A DNA stretch of 64,000 bases. Origin: Gyromitra esculenta. Its lineage: Eukaryota; Ascomycota; Pezizomycetes; Pezizales; Discinaceae. This document shows positions 49,901 through 62,364 of this stretch, piece by piece (the first letter of the stretch is position 1; every line of letters begins with the position of its first letter). The stretch spans positions 1,860,001 through 1,924,000 of the forward strand of contig JBCAML010000002.1 of the NCBI GenBank assembly GCA_038503075.1, written 5' to 3'. The position numbers and the translations under genes were made by a program. Under the pieces are notes generated by a model that did no database searches, was not told the DNA's origin, and was given only the letters and a program-made list of their open reading frames with translations.

Positions 49901-50683
49901 ATTGGCTGAGTTTGAAATTCTACTAAGGGTGTAATTAACTATAAGAACGGTTCACACAACTTTCTAGCACGTACGACCGACAACAACGTAATCTCCAAGA
50001 AAATACTCGCCTCCAAGGCTATATCGCTCTTAAGAAATTTTGAAATCCCTAACCCCTTTAGCTTAAATAGATTTATTCTAGCAAAAACAATCCAGACACC
50101 TAGGATCATTTCCATTAATGCTGTATGCGCATACTTCAGCGTTCTATACGCAAAGCTTCTCTAATAGAAAAAGCGAGTGATATGATTGGTAAATACGGTA
50201 GGGCCTAACCAAACCGGAGCTTGCCTCTACCAGTTGGTAATTTTTAGTTTCGAACCTATTTTCTTTCTTAGTTTCTATGACATTCCTCTCGCTTTGTCAC
50301 CACCATCGAATTCTGACGCTGTTGAAGTCACACTCTACACAACATGATGAACACTAAATAGGGGTGATCTGTATCATTCGACTAAACATGTAAGATATTA
50401 TACAAAACTTACTTTCTATCAACTCGAATATTTCGAAGGCCAAGAGACCGGATCGAAGATAGTTATGAAACCAAGAGACGTAAAGTAGTTAAAAAGCGAT
50501 AGTTAACAAGAATAGAGAAGAAAAAGACATCCAAATTCTTTCCTGATAACCTCCTACAGGCCCAAAAAAATGCCTTAGACAACGATTCTAAAAAAAAATC
50601 AAACCGAATAGAGCAATTAAGTATACCTTAGACCTTTTTGGTATGCTGTTTCTAATCTCTAGCTTCTTTTTGGGCCATCCTAC
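46967..50683. other. Intergenic between convergent genes
   Basis: About 3.7 kb of AT-rich DNA holding 3' flanks at both ends. A 133-codon open frame on the plus strand at 48341-48742 is present, but its composition and lack of neighbours do not support a gene. A G-run lies near 47634-47643. Confidence 0.5.
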
Positions 50684-53006
50684 TTAATCAGACTCTTCGC
50701 CATCGTCACCGTAGCTACCCTCGTTGTTACTCTCGTCGCCGTCGTCGCCGTCGCCGTCCCCCTCAAACTTGCTTCCCTCCTTTTCAAGCTCGCTGGAGCT
50801 GAAGACTCTCTCTTCCTTAAGCGAATATTCACATAAATCTACACATGGCTTGGCGAGCCAGCCCAGTTTACGTATCAGAATCTCAGTCATCTGAAGACCC
50901 ATTCTGTAGCTACCAAATACGACTTGTCCCATAAAGCCCTCCTGCTCCTCACCGGGAGGAATCTTCCAGATACCAGTTCGTTCAATAGTAACCCCGCACT
51001 TATTTCTCCGCGCAACTCTGAGCATTAAATCAGCGAGATGCTCCTTGGTTTGTATTTGCGGGTACATGTTCCTGGTAAGAATAACCCTGCTACCTCCACT
51101 GCGGGGGATTGCGGGTGGAGGCGAAATCACCTTAAGGTAGGGCGTGAGTACATGCTTGTCGACAACTATGCAAGGCGATTCGGACATCCAGCGGAAAAGA
51201 TCTCTTGCCGCGTCTTGAGAGAAAAAGCTGACCTGCGCAACCCGGGTGTTCGTTTTCGGATCCGCTCTGAGAATAATTCTCTCAATTTTTCCGCCACGGA
51301 CAAATTTGGCAACTACAGAAAGAGTGGCAGTAGATGGTAGTCCAGTTATGCTCAGGTGGCGCTCGGTCTGCGCCAACCTACGGAGCTCCTCAGGGACCGG
51401 AACATCATTCCAGGACCCAGCAACTTCATACGGGTCCGCGATACAAATTTGAGGGTTAATTGAACTCGTGGGCGATGCGGCTCTAGCGTAGCTACCAGGA
51501 ATCCGAGCAATGTCGGCGTATCTGACATTGTCTGCGGATGTATCAGGCATCCGAGCAATGTCGGCGTATTTGACATTGTCTGCTAATTTATCAGGCATCC
51601 AAGAAATTTCGGTGTATCTGAAATTATCTGCAGATGGGTTAATGAATAGCTGTCTGCTTCTACTGTTGGAAAAATGCTGCTGGGGACGATAGCTCCGGCG
51701 GTTATTCCTAAACTCGGGCCAGGGTGATTGGACGTGGACGGCAAGCGCCTTCAAATTTTCATCCTCGCTGTCACTATCACTCTCCGGCGAGCTGATAGCG
51801 CTGATGGTCTTTGCTTTCGATTCCTCTGGCCCGAAAATGGAAACTCTTGCAGGTACTTCGGCGGGCACATCGTTTTCCATAGAACGTGCGTGGAAGATCC
51901 TGCTGTCCGACGGGCCATTTTGAGCGTCCACTCTGACAACCTCCGTTTCCCCCACAAAAACAATTGATTCGCGTGTTACTATATTCTGGACCGCGTTGCG
52001 TCCGTAGACATGCGTGAACATACTCATATCAGAGGCCGCAATAGACATAATATCATTATCCTGGGTCACAATGGCATCATCAAGCACCGACTCCGCAGCG
52101 ACACTCCATGCCTTATGCCTTCCCTTGCTGCAAAAATAAGAAAAATTAGCAAACCAAAATAAACCCATCTAAAAAAGCGCGTGATATCAAATGGGATAGA
52201 AAGAGAAGGGAGGAGGAAAAAGTGAACTAAATAATAAAGGCAGAGCCAGGCAGAGGAGTGAAGAAAGCAAAAAAGAGAGGAGAATAATAAATATAAAAAT
52301 CTCACCCAGTAACAGTTACAGGTCCGACGGTGATGACAGTGCCAACCGAAGCAGATCCATCAGACTCTTCCCCAGGATTATTCATACTATTAACCGTGTT
52401 TTGGACTTGCGAGCAAGAGTCATCACAGCCATCACAACCACCACCGACAACACTCTTATTCTCTTTAACCGAGTTTTCGATCGCAGTTGAAAGCCCTTGA
52501 TTAGCACACATTTTGATCAGCTTATAAGATCTCCCATGTAGACTTTGTTTGATTTTGAATCTGGAAAGCTTACGGATGGTTTCTTCCATCCAACGGATAC
52601 GATCCAAATAGTTATTTTCCCTCTCCTTGGAAAGAGAAAGCTCATATTCCAGTTGACTATTAGCATGCGAAAGGTTGTCATTGGTATTGCGAACTTCGTT
52701 GAACCGCTGGTCAAGCCAGACGTTGTTGTCATGGGTCAGGCTACAGCGTTTCTGAACGACAGCATGGTTCTCTTGGAGAACTTCGAGATCCCTGGAGAGA
52801 GCGAAGTTTGCATCATCAGCAGCTTTGAAGCTTCTCAAAATCATAGCAATATTCGTCATCAAAAAATTAAGCTGACTCTCTTGGAGACTAGGGTTCCTAA
52901 TGCTTCTCCTTACATCTTCGACATAACTCTGCATAAGTTGCAGCGTTGGGAACGGAACCTTTTCGGCTTCGATATTCTGCCCGGCCTTCCCCCATCTACG
53001 AGACAT
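50684..53006 (-). CDS. Unknown protein with coiled coil, 16-residue repeats and RRM-like domain (2 exons)
   Basis: Exons are 52306-53006 and 50684-52127, joining across a 178-bp intron to 714 residues. Residues about 65-155 are a heptad-rich coiled coil (ALSRDLEVLQENH to RWMEETIRKL). A Gly/Cys patch (GGGCDGCDDSC) and an acidic Ser-rich stretch (SPESDSDSEDENLK) follow. Residues about 395-443 hold three tandem 16-residue repeats of the type DNVRYADIARMPDTSA. From about 490 to 565 comes an RRM-like fold: HLSITGLP as the RNP2-like strand and TRVAQVSFFS as the RNP1-like strand. The C-terminal 35 residues are mostly Asp, Glu and Gly. The RRM-like region suggests RNA binding, but aromatic RNP residues are partly replaced. 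The start was chosen at MSRRWGK; an in-frame ATG 67 codons upstream would add a hydrophobic leader of doubtful reality. Confidence 0.75.
51501..51644 (-). repeat. Three tandem 48-bp units inside the RRM-like gene
   Basis: Units at 51501-51548, 51549-51596 and 51597-51644 are in-frame direct repeats encoding 16 residues each (core RYADIARMPD). The first two are nearly identical; the third is more diverged. A 48-bp unit keeps the reading frame whenever copies are gained or lost. Confidence 0.85.
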
Positions 53007-56000
53007 GGCAGGAATTACGGTGTGTACCTGACAGGAACGAAACAAACCCTTCGCTTTTATTGGTGATATAATCAACAGAGAGAAGTGATAGAGCGATGGG
53101 GTAGGTGGGAAAGTGCGTGGTAGAGAAAAGATGTGAATGCGACGGAAGGTGAAAGCGAAGAAAGTGGACGCAGATGCGTTGGATGCGACGATTGCTGAGA
53201 CGATCAAGAAAAGGATGGTGGGGCATTTCTATAAGGAGAGGGCACAAGCCCCAATAGCATACCTACACCATTCTATTTGAAAGTTCTGAAACGACCACTT
53301 GTGAGCTATCCCAGAACAGGAGGGTCGCTTCTATGTAATATCCAGAATTCCAGAAATTAAATCCACCCTTCAATCTGATAGCTACCTGGAGAATTCTGTC
53401 TATTCTAGCACTTAGAAATGATAAAACACCAAAGACATTCGCCATATCTTAGCCCCTGTCTCGGAGAAAGAACTGCTACGGTTCACACGTGCTATCATAC
53501 ATGTTATTGCAAGCAATTCATCTACGAGTGAGAGAGCATGATTTACAGTACGTTTTAAATTTTTGAACTTTAAGCTCGATATCAAAGAAGTAGTCCTCCA
53601 GGTTGCTGTTTCTACGTAGTTTCTTCGCCATCTATACTCTCCTTTATTCCACATCTAAAATCCCTGCTAGACACTACGGCGCACGTAATAAATTAAAGAC
53701 CTCCCCTAGGCTGTTATCTCCAGCTCCAGAGACCTAACTTGCGGCTATCTAATACCTGTCGGTCCTAAACTTACAGTGCTAGGGCCAATGTCTAGCCAAA
53801 ATGCAGTCTCATGTTTCCAGCGCCTGGGTCTGAATGCTATCAGTGAAATAGATACTAGTAAAATGATCGTTAGTAAATAGCTATCAAATTGCTGCTTACC
53901 ATATTAATCACAACTCTTCCAGCGATTCAATAGTTCCGGATATATACGAACCTGAAACCTCAAACGCTTGATGTGAGGTAAGACCGTCCTGTAAGATCAA
54001 GTTTCTACTATAAAGAAGAACCGCTACGCAGCTGCCCGGGAGGTGTAAGAGTAATCTCACACGGTCCCATACAATCCACGACAACGATCACAGCCATATG
54101 AAGGCAATAGTACAACAGGGCGATCTTAGATCCCATCCCTTCTCTCCTCGCATAAAAGTCAAGGAGGAGAATCAGCAAAGCAACTAACAAGAAATGACGA
54201 ATGGAAGATTTCCCTTCATCCCCTCCTTCACGACCAGGGAGCATTTTATCTTCGTGATAACATTCGATGAGCTTTTCGACATAGAATAGAGCGAAAGAGA
54301 AGAGGGCTTATATGGGAATTAGAAAAATGATCCTTTTCACTGATAGCAAGGTTTAGGGCCTCGTGCCTCGTGCTAGGCAATTATGCAAAGATTAAAGTAT
54401 AGCGATAGGGAAAACAATCCAAGTGAGATCTCTCTATTCTTCACGGGAGATAGTGGACGACTAGAAATAACTCGCGGCACCTCACAACTACATGTATGGT
54501 GCGAGTCGTCTTAGATGTGGACCAATAAAATTGGCATGTGGAACGCCTTTGTCTTACCGAGTATGCCAAGTTTTAATCCATGTATGCCAAACCCTAGGCT
54601 GCTTTTCTTTAGAACTCTTCAACCTGAATATGTTTACCACCAGTATTCCTCAAGATATATCCCCGCAAATTTACAATTCCTATCATTGTAAGTACTTAAT
54701 TTAACCACTAAATGTAAAATATAATAATAATATCCCTTGCGTATATTTGATCATGCTCAGGGTAGCTGTCAGAACGTTCCACTTTCCCATTTTCACAGCC
54801 AAAAATAGGATTCTATTCCACAGCAACCACTGGCTCCAGCACCTTGTAAAAACTTGAAGTTTCTTATTTATATAACACTAGTATTCTGAAGTTTTTTTGA
54901 GTGGATTGGCTGGCTGTGGGTGTTGGAATAACGGCCTAAAATCGAGGTACACACTTAAGCAGACGTGCACCATATAAAGTGGTTGGCTGGCGCCAAGGCT
55001 ACAGTACATTCTATACAGATTTATTCGCTGGAGCGAGTACTTCCGAGCACGGCCACAAACTTTATAGCACTGCAAAGGGCCGTCCGTCAGACCTAACGAT
55101 TGCTATTTAGTAGTCTCACTAGATTAGAAGGAATAGAAATTTTACTATTCAGGGCTGCAGTGGAATATGATCATATTCATAATTGCAAAAAGCGCATCCA
55201 AGAGCGTTCCAATAAATACCCGCAGTATGATTAAATATACGCATTCCACATCATTATCTGCTCAGAGTATAGATGCAGCCTCAAACAACGCTGAATGTAA
55301 AGGAGATGTCTCTAGAAGCTCTTGTTGAAATATTGCCGAATGAAATAAGAAATAGTAAATAAACCTTGTAGCAATAGAGATAACGACTGAAGGGAGTCTG
55401 TTGGAAATGAAAGCGATAGTTGATTATATCTGAAGTGACTAGGTCGCATAGCAAAAGCATGCGGGTCATGCGGGAGGGCGTAAGAGGAAGAGGTAAAGAA
55501 CAAATAGGAGCATTGTGTGCTCATGTAGGTGCGTTTGGGTGTATTAGTTTTGCTTTTTCTTTTATGACTATTTTGCTTTAGTTTGTTTGGGCTTTAAGAG
55601 CACCGTGGCCTACGGGTTGGATGTGCCAAATGAAATAGTAAATAAATAGATAATAGGTCTTAAAGCAAACTAGCATGTTCGACCATGCTTACGCCCATCA
55701 CTTGACCTTGGCAAAACTCCCCACGACCACCCCAACTTGCCTGTTTATGCAAGGCCGAATTCCTATTCTCATAAGATGGAACAATGGGTGCCTTCCTAGT
55801 AAATTGACCTCCACTTTGCGGATTTATCATCCTTTCATCAATAAAGCACAATCCAATAGCAAGCGCCCATCGACCACACAATGGCTACATGTTACGAAAT
55901 GTGTTCCATCAACGTTCAATTCTTCAATAAAATAACCAGAAACCTTGAATGCAGTTTACCTCAAACAATCAAAACAGAAGAAAAAACCCCCACTAAATGC

Positions 56001-56028
56001 AACCCATCTCCACTAACCCTCGCCCCAC
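53007..56028. other. Intergenic with a diverged repeat copy
   Basis: About 3 kb between two minus-strand genes: the promoter of the RRM-like gene at the left and the GH3 3' flank at the right. The repeat at about 54510-54958 is listed separately. Other open frames are short and unconvincing. Confidence 0.5.
54510..54958. repeat. Diverged repeat, empty-site copy
   Basis: The ends are imperfect inverted repeats (left AGATGTGGACCAATAAAA; right complement AAGTGTGTACC). Internal strings such as GTGGAACGCCT, AGAACTCTTCA and GGTTGTTGCTGTGGAATA-type sequence (complement) match the copy at 59981-60638 in the same order. No coding capacity is seen. It is probably an old non-autonomous transposon. Confidence 0.5.
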
Positions 56029-59000
56029 TTAAAACTCACCACTCAACACCAAATCCCTCGAACTCCTTCCCACCGAAATCCCAATCTTCCCCTCAGTAGG
56101 CAAAACCCAATTCCCCCTCTCCGCATCCCACCAACTCAACTCCTTTCTAGTAACCCCAAACTTCACAACGGTGCTCTCACCCGCTTTTAGCGCAACCTTC
56201 TCAAACCCTCTCAATACCCTTACGGGCGCACCTTCAACGCTATCCGGCAACGAGACATACAATTGTGCAACCTCCTTTCCAGCTACTTTACCAGTGTTCT
56301 TAATCGTGAACTCAACCTCTACGATCACATCCCACAATGACGGATTTCCACCTTCCCCACCACCGGCAGGCGAGGGTTTGCGTACAACATTATAGTCGCG
56401 CGGATATGGGTAGTCTGCTTTGCGGACCTCGTCCGCAGATTCGAGGTATGGGTAGATAAACTTCTTGATGCGCTTGAAACCCTTAGGGTACAAAGCCTCC
56501 TCAACTGGTGGGATGGTAGAGTCATAGTGAGGTGGTACGAGACCGTCTGGACGGGGAGTCGGGAGCAGGGTCTTAGGAGCTTTAGGAGCGAGCTTGATGT
56601 TAGAGAACTCGAATGTGGTATACGAGAGGCCGAAACCAAACTCGTAGCGAGGAGCAATATCCTTCTTGTCGAAGTAGCGGTAATCAACTAGGAGCCCCTC
56701 GGAAAAGTTCTGTTGCGGGTGGAGGCCGTTCGGGAAGTACAGGACGCCCGCAGAAGGACCATAGTCTTTCATCTGTTTGCCAACAGTATATGGGAGTTTT
56801 CCGCTCGGGTTCTCGTCGCCAAAGAGGATGTCGACTAGGGCGTTACCGCTTTCCTGGCCGGGAAGCTGCGCCATAATTACTGCTTTAACCGCTGGCTTGT
56901 CGACCCAATTCTCAACGATGACAGGTCCCACAGAGTGGATGACGACAATGACCGGACCACTGCAACTCTCAGCAACAGTTTTAACGAGAGCATCTCCACC
57001 CTTCTGCGCATAGAGATCATTACGGTCACCGGAGACACCAAGGTTGGAGATGTAGCCTTCACCAGCATCGGCGTTGGCAAAAACGAGGCAGAGATCTTGC
57101 TGTTCGGCGGACTTGCGGACCTTCCTGAGGCAATAGTTATCCAGGATCGAGGTGATCTCTGGGACATCGTCTTTTGAGGTGTTGAAAGCCTTTGATAGTG
57201 CAGACAACGGGTCAACCAGATACGGGAACTCGACTGCACCAGAACCCCAGCCGGATGCTAGGGTACCTTGGTTACAGCCACGATCTTTACAGTAATTTGC
57301 GCCTCGGCCGGGGCCTGCGTCTTCACCGTAGACACCAATCTTCTTTCCACCCCACGCACCTCTCTTGAGTGGGAGGACCTTGCCTTCGTTCTTAACAAGA
57401 ACCGTTGCCTCGGCAGCGATCTGACGAGCGACCTTATAGTGGTCACCCGAAACATCGACAAACTTATTCACGATTCCAGTTTCGCCTTCTCCAGAGCCAT
57501 GATGGATCAAACCCTCCTCTTCATCTGTCCATGAAGAAAAATTCGGTCCCTCCGGCGGAAACAGTTTTTCGTCGTCCTGCCCCATCTGGTACCACGTAGC
57601 AACGATTCTCGTTGCCATATCATTCAGTCGTTCAATCGGAATCGACGAATTCAATACTCCTCTCGTGAGTGTCGGCCCCATCAGCGATTTGCCGTCAGCC
57701 CAGAACAGTCCATCGCCCGGCATCGTCATATCCAATCCTGCCAAGATAGAATCAACGCCAGAACGCTGCGCAAGCCAGTCGGATTGAACGAAGCCCTGGA
57801 AGCCGAGTTCGTCTTTGAGCAGGCCATTGAGGATCATACTGTTCCCGCAGGAGTACGTATTGTTGGTCATCTGGTAAGAGCACATGATGGAGCCAACACC
57901 AGCACGAACAGAGTCAGCGAATGGCCATAAATACATCTCGTGCATTGTACGGTCGTCGATGTTGCTACTGAGAGCATAGCTAAGACCCCATTCGTGGACT
58001 TGACGGAAGTGCTCTTGCTCGTTCGCTAGGCTGTGTCAGTATCATTTTGTGGTTATCGAGCTGGTTTATGGAGTAGCACATACCAATATAATGCTTTGCG
58101 GTGGCAATTACTCCTTGTCCTTGGATACCCTTAATTGTTGCAGCGGCAGCAGCGCCCTGTAGATATGGATCTGACCCGAAGCCTTCCCAATTGCGTCCTC
58201 CGGCCGGCAGGCGACCAAGGGGGCCCATGGCAGGGCCAAGGATGATATTAATACCCTTAAGGCGAGCCTCAAGGCCGTGGAGCTCTCCACGTTTCTCCCT
58301 AATATTATACTTAGTTCGTGATCCGTGGACAGAAAATTGATGGGATAGTAGAAACAAACATCAACTCCCTATTCCAGGTAGCCCCTGCTGTCAGACCAGC
58401 AGGCCATGCGGTGGCATGGTCGGCGAAACGGAGCCCGAGGGGACCATCCTGAAGACAGAGTGAAGGGAATCGACCTGGTACAGATCCAGTGTTTCCTACG
58501 AGAATTTGTTAGTACTTGAAACTCGAAATGCTACCATCGGATCAATTGATTCCAGGGTTATCTATAGAAACTTACCAACACAGAATCCCTGTGCCCAACC
58601 AACTCCAGTGGTGATATTGACTTTTTCAACCAAGCTCAACTCTCCTACTAGCTTCGCTGCCTTTTTGTAAGATTCTTCCCAGCTCTTGACCGTTCCACCC
58701 TTCGCTATATTAAAACAGTCAGTGCCCCTTCAATTCCAGAAATAGTATAATCACCAAGGGAATACTCACGACTCGGATACCAGCCCTCGCTTTCCCATCT
58801 CTTAGGTCCAAAACACTTGGTATAAACAACTCCCAAAGCTGCCAGCAATGCAATGATGGCAGCCACAGCCGCCAAAACCCCCAAGCAAACGCTTTTCAGA
58901 GTGATTTTCCCATTCTTGTATGTCCTAAATCTAGGTGCATCCGCAGCGGATTTTCGGTACCATTTTGGTTGTTTCTCGTACGAGAGCTGCGATAAGTCTG

Positions 59001-59082
59001 TTGAATCTACTGACACTCTTGCCAAGCTCTTCTCCAGAAGTCCCTCTCGGCCTATAGACGACTTTCTATTTTTCGATTCCAT
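56029..59082 (-). CDS. Membrane-anchored GH3 beta-glucosidase (5 exons)
   Basis: Exons on the minus strand are 58770-59082, 58576-58704, 58360-58495, 58084-58298 and 56029-58025, joining to 929 residues. The N-terminal 65 residues are polar and basic, followed by one membrane segment ([20 protein letters not shown], about 68-88), so the enzyme is type II with the catalytic part outside. The GH3 landmarks are all present: [22 protein letters not shown] (rebuilt across the fourth intron), the nucleophile Asp347 in GFVQSDW, and NADAGEGYI near residue 580, whose Glu is the acid/base in related Aspergillus enzymes. A C-terminal fibronectin III-like domain follows ([22 protein letters not shown]). 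It should hydrolyse terminal beta-glucosyl residues of cellobiose or beta-glucan fragments at the cell surface. An in-frame ATG at 59157 would add 25 residues to the cytosolic tail. Confidence 0.93.
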
Positions 59083-59980
59083 ACTTAAAAGCTGTTCAGC
59101 AAAATTGCTGCTCTTTCTCGGAGAGGAAGAGAGGGCAAGACGATGGTTCAAAAACACAAACCCTCAAACGAGATCAGCAGCGGGGAAGAGTACATTCTTG
59201 ATAAACGCGTTTTTCAGGCCAGCAGTGACGGTGACAAGGGATAGTAACAGGGTTCACGGCCCGATGACCCGCTGCAGGGAGGTCGTTCGGTTCCGCTTTG
59301 AAAACCCCCGATGACCAACGCTACCCTGCATGCAGCCTTTGCGTTGGTGGTTGGCTGCCCCCCCAAGAGCCTAAAGAAGCCTCAGCGAACCCGGATTCTG
59401 GTCCCGGAAACCGTGCCGGGATCGTGGCCGATCTGTGCACCACAGTCGGACCTTGATATAAGGATCCTCAATATATATAAATTTGCAGTAACGGACAGAA
59501 GTTAGGTGCAACTTTGAGTTCCTAGCACCACCCAAAATCCGCCGTAAAGAAAAATTTGCTATAACGAACGAAATATTCTCACGAATTATGCAGCGACTAC
59601 ATTTACCCGATGATTAGCGATTCATGTACCGGCAGTAAGCCTGAACAAACACTACCTTGGGAGGTGTAGTGTAAATACCCCACATGTAGCCCTTTCGAAT
59701 TCGATATCGATTAAGGCCTCTATCCCATAGATTGCAGCAACGAGATTTCACGCCAAATTTAGCACATATTTTTGTCACTTTATGTTTGACCGTCCACCAT
59801 ACCATGGTGACCCACCAGTGCCCCCATTCCTAATTGTAGAAAATAATCTCTACTAGCTAGAGAATCTTTGAGATTTTTTTGAGATGTTTTGCGATGTTTT
59901 TTCGTGAATAACTGTCGCATAGAAGTCCAGAGTTCTGGTAAAAAAATTTCAGTATGACTAGATATATGATGCGTGTATCC

Positions 59981-60638
59981 ATAAATGTGCACCAATAAAA
60001 TTCCGCGGTGGAACGCCTCCGTCTTACCAGGCATAGAGTCGCTCCTGGGTGTATGACGAATCTGGGGGTGTGACGAATTTCCTAAAAAGTCGGGAATTAA
60101 GATCAGTGGAATCAAAGTTCTTCCCTTTTCGAGCTATCGGGAGAATTCTATATACTCTCCATAGACACTATCAATTCCCCCGTGTTTTTTTGTTCGCGTT
60201 CCGCTGATTTTGCGTGAGATTCGTCACACACCCAGTTTCGTCACACACCCAGGAACGACTCTACCTTTTACCTTGCTTGGAATGCAGAGAACTCTTCAGG
60301 GTAGGTATCACCACCAAAACTGTTCCCAAAGTGAAGCCCTTTGATACCCACAGTTTATGTATAGGAATACTTAAATTCGCTCTCAAAACTTCGAAAGGAT
60401 AATAGTGGGCTCTGCGTATATCTAGTCATGATTTGGGTATTCCTTAGAATGCTCCACTTTGCATTTTTCGCAACCAAAAATGAAGTTTTATTCCACCACA
60501 ACCACTGACTGAAATAGCCTGTAAAAAGATACAGAGCTTTATTACTATGATCTCAGGCTATAGCTATGTATCTGGTTAAATTGGTTGACCGTGGGGTTGG
60601 AATATCGCCTTGAAAACGGGTCCACATTTAAGTATACC
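59981..60638. repeat. Diverged repeat, copy carrying a nested insertion
   Basis: It matches the repeat at 54510-54958 in order and orientation: ACCAATAAAAT followed by GTGGAACGCC near the left end, AGAACTCTTCA in the middle, then CAACCACTG and GGTTGGAATA toward the right end. The right terminus (complement AAATGTGGACC) mirrors the left. It is about 200 bp longer than the sister copy because of the insertion at 60036-60261. Confidence 0.5.
60036..60261. mobile_element. Nested TA-flanked foldback MITE
   Basis: Ends are inverted repeats of about 45 bp: left GAGTCGCTCCTGGGTGT and, read in complement, right GAGTCGTTCCTGGGTGT. Both continue with a GACGAA-containing duplicate (left GTATGACGAATCTGGG; right complement GTGTGACGAAACTGGG). 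TA flanks both sides (60034-60035, 60262-60263). The homologous copy at 54510-54958 lacks this segment, which supports insertion. Confidence 0.7.
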
Positions 60639-62364
60639 CCACGAAAAATATCTAGGAACATCGCTTACCCACCCTATCTAAAAAAATTTGAGTGATAAAA
60701 ATTTAAATAAATCAGTACTAGATGCGAGTCTTCTAGCTTAGGGGTAATATTTATGACCCAAATCACTCCTTTACGTTTAACCACTATTTGAAGGAAATTG
60801 GTTTTCACTTTAGCGAGATATAACTGTAATTTGCGCCGAGCCAGCGTTAACGTTAAAGCGATCATTTGCAACCAGAAAACTCTGCCTAAATTAAATACAA
60901 ATTGGTAGACTTATCTTGTAGGCTCTGAGTATACTAGTATAACTTTTACAGATTCTTGATGTTTCATGCTGTGGAGTTACTGTGTCTCTTAAATTTGCGC
61001 CAAATTTGGCGCAAATCGCGTTACAGTCCATGGGATAGCAAGGCGAATACTATCTAGATAGTGGGTCTAGATCTGCTACCACATGTACTACGGATATCAG
61101 GGCAAGTCTATGAACAGGTTGCGGTGCAGCTCTTTTCCTAGGAACTCAAGTTCGTTTGGATTTCATCTTGTTGTGGGCTAACTTTGTTTAATATTTAATA
61201 CATAGTACTTTTAGGCCATTAGGGCTTTTACCAGGTCTCTCAAGGAGTTATAGAGTTGTAGAAAATTAACATATCTTGCTCGTACCACCGCCTGTCCACA
61301 GACTTACCCTGGCATCCGTAGTACTGGGGTAGAGGTGTATGAAGGTGGAATTGGTCTCACACTACTTATTTCTATAATGACCTCACAGAACGGAAAACCC
61401 AGACGTTCCATCTCCACACTCCTCCCCTAGTACCTGCAAGTAGCGGATGATAGCCAACTACACCGCAGTAACATGCATACAGTTCATAATAAAGGCCAGA
61501 ATCTCATGAGGCATGTAAAGTTTAATAAATATTCCTTGTCTAGTCGAATCGACTTCCATATATATCATGACATCTCCTGCCAACCCAAATACTCGATTAC
61601 ATAATTTAGTAACTAGTCCTTGACAAGTCAAACCGGTAGCGTTATAGCAGGATCTACTTTTTTGAGTAGAACTCGCTGCCCCCTGGCTGGTGCAGTGAAC
61701 CTAACAAGAATAGGTACGATCCAACGTTACTCGTCCTCGAACAAAGATAAAGGAGAAAAGAAAAGCTCCAAAATTATAAACCTCGCCCAAAGAAAACAAT
61801 ATTGCTCTAAACAAAGACACCTGCCTGCTGATCCTTTACCCAAAGAATTTACCCAAAGAAAAATGAAAGAGTATGTTTCTCTCGAAATATAATTCCCCCT
61901 CTGTGCAACAAAAGAAAAGAAGAAAGAACGACCTGTGCTGGGAGACTGAGAAGAATTCCCGGTTAAAAAAACACCAGCCTCCCAAGTCCATGCAGACCAC
62001 GGGTGCCAAATCCCGCCAACCCCTCTTTGGAAGTTATTCATCGTGCACACGTGCAGCTGCGATTTGAGAAATGTCTCGATCTCATTGTTGGTTATATAAC
62101 TAACCTAGCAATTTCGGATCGATATCACTACGTATACAGGGGTCCGGGACCCACCCCTCATAATTATCAAGCTCCTAGTACCATATTAGAACCCATATTA
62201 GGCGTAAAAGTCAAATGGCGATGTATTTATTATCGAGATTTTAGCTTACCGGTGGTGGTTGATTAAAAGAATATACATAGGCAGAATTGTGATCTCCTGT
62301 TGCTTGTGATGGACCTAATGCGCTATCGAACGTCAAGTCTATTTAGACAACATTATATCAGCGA

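Larger units (their letters stand above)
59083..62364. other. Intergenic with repeats, no gene supported
   Basis: About 3.3 kb. The left 300-400 bp is the GH3 promoter and is less AT-rich. The centre holds the second diverged repeat copy with its nested insertion. The region 60640-62364 is AT-rich with short open frames only. Confidence 0.5.
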
